From NCBI GenBank assembly GCA_047614125.1, contig JBLHHI010000105.1, forward strand, positions 1-11,315: DNA of 11,315 nucleotides. Direction: 5' to 3'. Below the pieces are notes generated by a model, which saw only the letters and a program-made list of their open reading frames with translations, made no database searches and was not told the origin of the DNA. The first letter of the stretch is position 1. Each line of letters begins with the position of its first letter. Shown here in pieces: positions 7,765 through 11,315 of the stretch. The position numbers and the translations under genes are program-made. The DNA comes from JBLHHI01 sp047614125. GTDB taxonomy: Bacteria > Bacteroidota > Bacteroidia > NS11-12g > UBA9320.

Positions 7765-7949
7765 CGTTTGAGATATTGCTTGGATCAGGTTGTTAAACGT
7801 TCGGCATAATTAGCAGGAATTCACAAGTCGGTTACGTTGCATTGGTTGCGGCATTGGTATGCTACGCATTTGTTGGAAGCGGGGGTGGATTCATGGTACA
7901 TTCATGGATTGTTGGGTCACAGCAGTATTAAAACTACAGAGATTTACAC
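7765..7949 (+). pseudogene. Tyrosine recombinase (integrase) remnant, C-terminal catalytic part
   Basis: The frame through 7819 reads QVVKRSA, a TAA stop (7807-7809) where a Lys codon is expected, LAGIHKSVTLHWLRHWYATH, and then LLEAGVDSWYIHGLLGHSS and IKTTEIYT. These are the HxLRH box, the GHSS His box and the nucleophile Tyr of XerC/D-like integrases. The Tyr-Thr codons are followed directly by the IS6 element, whose terminal repeat supplies a stop (7963-7965). Upstream of about 7765 the reading breaks down with a stop and probably a frameshift, so the N-terminal and core-binding domains are missing. It is not functional. It records a past integrative element or a Xer-like transposase. Confidence 0.85.
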
Positions 7950-7967
7950 GGTACTGTCGCGTTAATC
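7950..7967 (+). repeat. IS6 element left terminal inverted repeat
   Basis: 18 bases, differing from the other end only at position 4 (A here, T there). It abuts the recombinase remnant. AATCCCTC at 7964-7971 also pairs with GAGGGATT at 7987-7994 to form a subterminal hairpin. Confidence 0.85.
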
Positions 7968-8004
7968 CCTCCAGTATCCAAAAGTAGAGGGATTTCACTT
8001 TTCA

Positions 8005-8676
8005 TCAAGCTGCTAAAGATTTGAATGTGTTAAACCAACTTGATCTTGAATCTTTGAGTTGATTCTTTCTGATAATATTGATGATTTCTATTCCAGCCAA
8101 CGTTCGTTGGGCTGATTCAAATTCCTTGAATCCTGTACTTATTGCTATTCGCCTTTTAATAGTCCGATGATCCTGTTCAACAATATTATTTAGATACTTA
8201 ACTCGTCTTATCTTTATCTTCTTTAGTGAAAGACTTCGTTTATTAATTGTACGTATCCCTGCTGTATTCGCTCCACTCTTGTCAATGTTGATTATCCTTG
8301 GTTTGTCGTTATTCCCTATAGCCTTGTTCAAAAACTTCTGAGCCGAACCCTTCATTCTTCGCTTGGTTAACAGAAAATCAACTGTGTTTCCATATTTATC
8401 AACCGCTCGATAAAGATATCTATCATTGCCACCCACTTTTATGTAGGTCTCATCCATCCTCCAACTATCACAAACCTGCTTTTTCCGATTGTGCATATTG
8501 GCTTCAACAATAGGAGAGAACTTAAAGACCCATCTTTGAATTGTTGAGTGGTCTACTCTCACACCTCTAATTCTCAATATTTCTTCAACGTCGCGATAGC
8601 TCAATGTAAATCTCAACTTGAAATATACCGCTTGAAGAATTATAGATTTGGGATATCGATGGTGTTTGTAGTTCAT
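8005..8676 (-). CDS. IS6-family (IS26/IS240-like) DDE transposase
   Basis: 223 residues, about full length for the family. An N-terminal helix-turn-helix-like region (SYRDVEEILRIRGVRVDHST) recognises the IS ends, followed by the DDE catalytic core: Asp75 in WRMDETYIKV, Asp132 in INIDKSGAN and Glu167 in NNIVEQDHR, with Lys174 seven residues later. The 34-residue spacing between the second Asp and Glu is the family pattern. The YLYRAVDKYGNTVDFLL segment is also diagnostic. ATG 8676 lies 33 bases inside the right terminal repeat. The frame is intact with no missing key residue, so the enzyme may be active. It performs replicative (copy-in) transposition of its own element. Confidence 0.95.
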   Translation of the reverse strand: MNYKHHRYPKSIILQAVYFKLRFTLSYRDVEEILRIRGVRVDHSTIQRWVFKFSPIVEANMHNRKKQVCDSWRMDETYIKVGGNDRYLYRAVDKYGNTVDFLLTKRRMKGSAQKFLNKAIGNNDKPRIINIDKSGANTAGIRTINKRSLSLKKIKIRRVKYLNNIVEQDHRTIKRRIAISTGFKEFESAQRTLAGIEIINIIRKNQLKDSRSSWFNTFKSLAA

Positions 8677-8708
8677 GGTCGCAAATTAATCGTTTCGCTA
8701 TTTACTAA

Positions 8709-8726
8709 GATTAACGCGACAGAACC
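8709..8726 (-). repeat. IS6 element right terminal inverted repeat
   Basis: 18 bases, 17 matching the left end in inverted orientation. Its GATTAA (8709-8714) can pair with TTAATC at 8686-8691 inside the element, mirroring the subterminal hairpin at the left end. Confidence 0.85.
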
Positions 8727-8728
8727 AA

Positions 8729-8854
8729 AGTGATGCAGCAAGTAGTGGAGTTAGTGGGACATTCAATTTTAGGGAGGCTGAATTATTCTCCGTAAATACG
8801 ATAAATGTTGCTGAAGGGATTTTTGATATGAATTATGAAGTAATTGTGGAATAA
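8729..8854 (+). pseudogene. C-terminal fragment of an unidentified protein cut by the IS element
   Basis: Immediately right of the IS the plus strand has an open frame of 41 codons ending in TAA. It contains SGTFNFREAELFSVNTI and ends EGIFDMNYEVIVE. It has no start of its own and reads back into the IS. The alternating polar/hydrophobic pattern and short length suggest the last beta-strands of a secreted beta-sandwich protein, perhaps a lipoprotein. The family is not recognised, and the fragment does not continue the recombinase on the left side of the IS. Confidence 0.4.
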
Positions 8855-8856
8855 GA

Positions 8857-8886
8857 CAACCGTAAGGGTTCAGTTGCATTTTTTTT
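8857..8886 (+). terminator. Weak intrinsic terminator after the protein fragment
   Basis: CAAC can pair with GTTG (or AACC with GGTT) just upstream of a run of eight Ts at 8879-8886. It follows the fragment stop by a few bases, as a native terminator would. The stems are only four base pairs and the alternatives compete, so confidence is low. Confidence 0.3.
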
Positions 8887-8902
8887 AATACGGCTAAAAT
8901 TT

Positions 8903-8924
8903 CAATTGTGTTACAATTGTGTTA
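8903..8924 (+). repeat. Tandem direct repeat, 2 x 11 bp
   Basis: CAATTGTGTTA occurs twice head to tail with no mismatch. It lies between the protein fragment and the tRNA-derived repeats. The position next to a tRNA fragment would suit recombinase arm-binding sites, but two copies alone do not prove it. Confidence 0.6.
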
Positions 8925-8929
8925 CAGCA

Positions 8930-8965
8930 AATAAAAACAAAAAGGCTCCACATCTCTGTGAAGCC
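8930..8965 (-). terminator. Intrinsic terminator, minus strand
   Basis: Read on the minus strand, GGCT-t-CACA pairs with TGTG-g-AGCC around a GAGA loop (8944-8965), followed by TTTTTGTTTTTATTT. Stem and T-run are good. It is the last terminator leftward from the tRNA fragment and repeat units and probably ended the original tRNA transcript. Confidence 0.75.
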
Positions 8966-9051
8966 TTGTGCTTACTAAGTGGGCCCACCTGGGCTTCCCG
9001 AAATCCTCCGCTGTGCTACGTCATCGGGATAGACTTCTCGCCCAAGTGGGC

Positions 9052-9083
9052 AAAAAAAAAACACCCCGAAAGGTGCTTTTTTT
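9052..9083 (-). terminator. Intrinsic terminator in repeat copy 1, minus strand
   Basis: On the minus strand an A-run, CACC/GGTG stem with a 6-base loop and a run of ten Ts. The A-run and T-run can extend the stem, so it may also work in the other direction. Confidence 0.6.
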
Positions 9084-9156
9084 GTGGGCCCACCTGGGCT
9101 TCCCGAAATCCTCCGCTGTGCTGCGTCATCGGGATAGACTTCTCGCCCAAGTGGGC

Positions 9157-9187
9157 AAAAAAAAACACCCCGAAAGGTGCTTTTTTT
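9157..9187 (-). terminator. Intrinsic terminator directly after the tRNA fragment, minus strand
   Basis: Same structure as in copy 1: A-run, CACC/GGTG stem, nine Ts on the minus strand. It begins one to two bases after the tRNA 3' end and would also end transcription of the oxidoreductase gene. Confidence 0.65.
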
Positions 9188-9188
9188 G

Positions 9189-9243
9189 TGGGCCCACCTG
9201 GGCTCGAACCAGGGACCACCTGATTATGAGTCAGGTGCTCTAA
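9189..9243 (-). pseudogene. tRNA-Met(CAU)-like 3' fragment; candidate attachment site of an integrated element
   Basis: Read on the minus strand: TTAGAGC (3' D-arm), anticodon stem CCTGA/TCAGG around loop CTCATAA with CAT at 9226-9228, variable region, T-arm CCTGG-TTCGAGC-CCAGG, acceptor strand TGGGCCC and discriminator A at 9189. CCA is not encoded. The expected 5' acceptor strand GGGCCCA and the 5' D-stem are missing. In their place runs the coding sequence of the oxidoreductase. A tRNA truncated at its 5' side with an intact 3' end is the usual trace of tyrosine-recombinase integration, with the complete tRNA at the far end of the element, here expected to the right. Whether the parent read Met or lysidine-modified Ile cannot be told from this fragment. 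Confidence 0.8.
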
Positions 9244-9877
9244 GCAGCTCAGTCAATACTTGCTTGTACGTTTCCAGAGGTTGTGCTCCTGTAAGGGCAC
9301 TAGTGCGGTTAAAAACAACGGTAGGCACTCCGCTTACGCCCATTTCGTGCCAGTAATTTTCTTTGGTGTGTATGTCTGCCTTGCTATTGGGAGCGTCTAG
9401 TCGTGCTAGTCCTTCTTCCACATTTAGACCTACTGTCTTTAGCTCTTCTGCGAGTATCGCTCTGTCTGATACATCTTTTCGTTCGCTATAAAATGCGGTG
9501 ATGAGACGTATGTTAAGAGCGGTCTGTTTGCCAGACTCCTTGGCATAGTCTAGTAGTACGTGAGCTTCTCGGGTGTTTACCATTCGCATGGCGTCATAAA
9601 AATCGAAGGTGAAACCCTCTGCTGCACCTAGGCTGGTTAGGTTGGCTCTATTGCGGGCGTTATCTTCTGCAGATGATCCGTATTTCTTAGTAAGGTGCTC
9701 ATTTATGTTTTCACCTTCTATAGGCATAGCTGGGTTTAGCTCAAAGGGCTGCCACTCTAGTTCTATCTTGTCTGCTATATCTAGCTCTGCTATGGCTTTT
9801 TCTAGTCTTTTGTAGCCTACTATGCACCAAGGGCATACCACGTCTGATACTACGTCTATCTTTATTTTAGTACTCAT
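9224..9877 (-). CDS. DsbA-family/FrnE-like thiol oxidoreductase
   Basis: 217 residues. Thioredoxin fold with an inserted helical domain: the redox motif Cys15-Pro-Trp-Cys18 follows the first strand (KIDVVSDVVCPWC), then EWQPFELNP, a helical insert at about 55-150, and the cis-Pro loop GVSGVPTVVF with Pro185. No signal peptide is present, so it acts in the cytoplasm, as in the FrnE group, which oxidises or isomerises protein disulfides and has been tied to oxidative-stress tolerance. Length is normal. Residues 212-217 and the stop are encoded by the tRNA fragment, so the native C-terminus was probably replaced at integration. Codon use is unusual: 11 of 12 Ile codons are ATA and Leu is often CTA, whereas neighbours mix ATT and ATC. 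This argues for transfer. It lies 40 bases after the nitroreductase gene and may share its transcript. Confidence 0.9.
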   Translation of the reverse strand: MSTKIKIDVVSDVVCPWCIVGYKRLEKAIAELDIADKIELEWQPFELNPAMPIEGENINEHLTKKYGSSAEDNARNRANLTSLGAAEGFTFDFYDAMRMVNTREAHVLLDYAKESGKQTALNIRLITAFYSERKDVSDRAILAEELKTVGLNVEEGLARLDAPNSKADIHTKENYWHEMGVSGVPTVVFNRTSALTGAQPLETYKQVLTELLRAPDS

Positions 9878-9917
9878 TTATTTTAGGGTGTTTGTTCGTG
9901 TGGTTTTTAGAACTCAA

Positions 9918-10646
9918 TTAAATCTCGTAATACACTTCATCAAATGGAACTCTAAACCTTGGACCATAAATTCCTTTGTCATCTCTTATTCCGCATCCAA
10001 TAACCATGTTTATTTCAGCACCTCTAGGGAGTTTTAAAATTCTCTTTACTCTTAATGTATCACTACCTTCCATTGGACAGGTGTCATAACCAATGGCTGC
10101 CATACTTATCATAAAGTTTTCAGCGGCTAATCCAGCACTTTTATGAGCTACAATCCGCATATCACTTAATCGGGTTTGCCTGTATATAGGTCTGAATAAA
10201 CCAACAATTTGAAAGGTAACATATTTGAGGAAACCGAGTATTCCCAAAAAATCTGTGTAAATCGTTGGAATCAATTTGCTATAATAATCTGAAGCTATTT
10301 TTTTTCGCCTCAATTCCCGATCACTAAGCCCTTCTTTATCATACGTTTGGTCTAAAAAATTCAAATTAGCTTTTGCTCGTTTTCGCCATAGATCTTTACG
10401 AGATACCACCACAACCATTTGTTGTGCGGTCTTTGCTGCACTCTGATCAAAACAAGCTTTTGCCATTTTACCTAAAGTTGCTTTCTCCGTAACGTGATAA
10501 AACTCCCAAAGTTGAAGATTACTACTCGTTGGGGCCAACGAGGCATTAACTAAGCATTGTTTTACTTTTTCAGAATCGATGGATTCGTCTTTATATACTC
10601 TTACTGATCGTCTGTAAGAAATAGCTTCTGAAGCTGTTTTTTCCAT
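9918..10646 (-). CDS. Nitroreductase-family FMN oxidoreductase
   Basis: 242 residues. FMN-binding signatures are in the usual order: RRSVRVY (12-18) for the phosphate, APTSSNLQLWEF (38-49) with the P-S-x-x-N type loop, HKSAGLAAENFMISMAAIGYDTCPMEGSD (168-196) and MVIGCGI (214-220). Such enzymes use NAD(P)H to reduce nitro groups, quinones or flavin-like substrates as dimers. A stretch from about 100 to 165, rich in basic residues and hydrophobic segments, is longer than in minimal nitroreductases and is unexplained. The start ATG 10646 is 12 bases after a TAATTTTG element. Codon use resembles the rest of the window and not the following oxidoreductase gene, so the pair may have different origins even if now co-transcribed. 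The substrate is unknown. Confidence 0.9.
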   Translation of the reverse strand: MEKTASEAISYRRSVRVYKDESIDSEKVKQCLVNASLAPTSSNLQLWEFYHVTEKATLGKMAKACFDQSAAKTAQQMVVVVSRKDLWRKRAKANLNFLDQTYDKEGLSDRELRRKKIASDYYSKLIPTIYTDFLGILGFLKYVTFQIVGLFRPIYRQTRLSDMRIVAHKSAGLAAENFMISMAAIGYDTCPMEGSDTLRVKRILKLPRGAEINMVIGCGIRDDKGIYGPRFRVPFDEVYYEI

Positions 10647-10660
10647 GTTTTATTATTATT

Positions 10661-10668
10661 CAAAATTA
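10661..10668 (-). promoter_or_regulatory. Possible -7 promoter element of the nitroreductase gene
   Basis: TAATTTTG on the minus strand matches TAnnTTTG exactly and ends 14 bases before the ATG codon. No convincing TTTG -33 element lies 19-21 bases upstream, so the call rests on one element. Confidence 0.35.
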
Positions 10669-10773
10669 AAGTTTGTTTTCATTCTAATGTCCAGAACGTT
10701 TGCCAATGTTTAGTGTATGAGTAGATTCGAAATCTAACCGTCCAATTTTAATTTGCAAGATACTTATTAAAAT

Positions 10774-10803
10774 AAAAAACGGTTTGAGATCACTCCCAAA
10801 CCG
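10774..10803 (-). terminator. Intrinsic terminator of the T9SS gene, minus strand
   Basis: On the minus strand CGGTTTG pairs with CAAACCG (10780-10786 with 10797-10803) across a 10-base loop and is followed by TTTTTTA. It lies 33 bases after the stop of the gene to its right and isolates that gene from the nitroreductase. Confidence 0.85.
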
Positions 10804-10836
10804 CTATTGCATATGCATATTATTCGCAAATCTTTG

Positions 10837-11315
10837 TTATTGTAAAATAAACTTAATTGCAGAAGTTGAATTGTTGGTTTCCAGGACAAGTACATAAATA
10901 CCTGGGGATTGATTTAATTGTAATGGGCTGTTGGTGTTCAAATTATCGTTTGTATAAACCAATTCTCCAATTCTATTGTAAATTTTAATTGACGAATTAC
11001 CTATGTGTTTAGTGCTGAAATTTATTGTTCCTTTAGAGGGGTTAGGGTAGATTGAGAAATCAGTAGTCCTCTCTATACTAGAAAAGATAGAAGCCGTAGT
11101 CGCTGGTGTATAAGCGTATACTCCGGAGAAGTTACTTGCCCACCATAATGTTCCGGCATCGTCAAATTTGATATTTGTATTAGCAGATGTTTTTTTATGT
11201 GGGACATCATCGATAAGCAATTCTCCCCAAACACTATCAAGCAATGTAGTTACCCCATATTGATGTGCAAAATACATTCTTCCTTCTGAGTCGCTTTCGA
11301 TAGAAGATGCTTTGT
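10837..11315 (-). CDS. Beta-propeller-like secreted protein with T9SS type A sorting domain, C-terminal part (5' end outside window)
   Basis: The minus-strand frame is open to the window edge. The ATG at 11277 is internal, because the codons before it (SSIESDSEGR) continue the same repeat pattern. About 159 residues are visible. The first part has two propeller-type motifs, D-x-x-G-R-MYFAHQYGVTTL and D-D-A-G-TLWWASNFSGVYAY, resembling the ligand-binding Reg_prop blades of Bacteroidota proteins. From about FSIYPNPSKGTINFS a T9SS type A sorting domain follows (IKIYNRIGELVYTND, LQLNQSPGIYVLVLETN, IKFIL at the end). The protein is expected to leave the cell through the type IX system. Its ligand or enzymatic role, if any, lies outside the window. 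It has its own terminator. Confidence 0.85.
   Translation of the reverse strand, partial: KASSIESDSEGRMYFAHQYGVTTLLDSVWGELLIDDVPHKKTSANTNIKFDDAGTLWWASNFSGVYAYTPATTASIFSSIERTTDFSIYPNPSKGTINFSTKHIGNSSIKIYNRIGELVYTNDNLNTNSPLQLNQSPGIYVLVLETNNSTSAIKFILQ

Larger units (their letters stand above)
7950..8726 (-). mobile_element. IS6-family insertion sequence, about 777 bp
   Basis: The ends are GGTACTGTCGCGTTAATC (7950-7967) and, inverted, GGTTCTGTCGCGTTAATC (8709-8726), 17 of 18 identical and starting GG like other IS6-family ends. They enclose one intact DDE transposase on the minus strand. The length is typical of the family. The 8-base flanks, ATTTACAC on the left and AAAGTGAT on the right, do not match, so no target duplication is visible. 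The flanking genes are also unrelated, as expected after IS-driven deletion or cointegrate resolution. Confidence 0.9.
8979..9187 (-). repeat. Two tandem 105/104-bp units carrying a tRNA 3' end, a long hairpin and a terminator
   Basis: Copy 1 is 8979-9083 and copy 2 is 9084-9187. They differ only by A9018 versus G9123 and by an A-run of 10 versus 9. On the minus strand each unit is a terminator followed by a 73-base module (9084-9156 and 8979-9051). The module folds as a 12-bp stem GCCCACTTGGGC/GCCCAGGTGGGC with one G-U pair, enclosing a 6-bp TCCCGA/TCGGGA stem with a 10-base bulge and 22-base loop. Its last 17 bases, AGCCCAGGTGGGCCCAC, are identical to the 3' end of the adjacent tRNA fragment. 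Near-identity means recent duplication. I know no named family for it. Confidence 0.9.

Noticed and set aside
7942..8734. 8-bp target duplication around the IS
   Set aside because: ATTTACAC and AAAGTGAT do not match in either orientation.
8979..9204. CRISPR-like array
   Set aside because: Only two full units, which are contiguous with no unique spacers, and the repeated part is tRNA- and terminator-derived.
8906..9243. Overlapping open frames on both strands through the tandem repeats
   Set aside because: They are open only because the 104/105-bp units lack stops. The translations repeat with the DNA and run into tRNA sequence, so they are not proteins.
9189..9262. A complete functional tRNA gene
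   Set aside because: The 5' acceptor strand GGGCCCA and 5' D-stem are absent. The region where they should be is coding sequence of the oxidoreductase.

Overview
The window looks like accessory chromosome from a low-GC member of the Bacteroidota, probably Flavobacteriales. Two genes end in type IX secretion (T9SS) type A sorting domains (7200-7679 and the gene cut by the right edge). A secreted tail-fibre/S74-type protein opens with a characteristic Bacteroidota N-terminus. A TAnnTTTG promoter element lies at 4131. Shine-Dalgarno sequences are largely absent. The species cannot be named from this sequence.

Left part (1-4117, + strand) is a likely biosynthetic or acyl-transfer locus. It holds the C-terminal end of an SGNH/GDSL-type hydrolase, a GNAT acyltransferase, and, overlapping that gene by 83 bases, an 820-residue one-module synthetase: adenylation (A), carrier (T) and thioesterase (TE) domains with no condensation domain. 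The A domain has Ser where amino-acid-activating domains have the Asp that binds the alpha-amino group, so the substrate may not be an ordinary alpha-amino acid. A separate RimJ/RimL-like GNAT follows (4192-4701). It has its own Bacteroidota-type promoter and an apparent one-base frameshift near its start.

Middle part (4702-7679): a 692-base stretch without a convincing gene, then a two-gene operon. The operon encodes a secreted S74 chaperone/tail-fibre-domain protein with internal repeats and a small T9SS-sorted protein.

Right-centre (7680-9243) is a decayed mobile region. It contains a tyrosine recombinase remnant cut exactly by an IS6-family element (7950-8726; 17/18-bp terminal repeats, DDE transposase, no visible target duplication), an unrelated C-terminal protein fragment, and two 104/105-bp tandem units. 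Each unit carries the last 17 bases of a tRNA plus a terminator. Beside them is the 3' part of a tRNA-Met(CAU)-like gene.

Right part (9224-11315, - strand): a FrnE/DsbA-like oxidoreductase whose last six codons and stop lie inside the tRNA remnant and whose codon use (11 of 12 Ile codons are ATA) is unlike its neighbours; a nitroreductase-family protein; an intrinsic terminator; and the end of a beta-propeller-like T9SS protein. The tRNA fragment, the recombinase remnant and the foreign codon use together suggest the edge of an integrated island extending rightwards.
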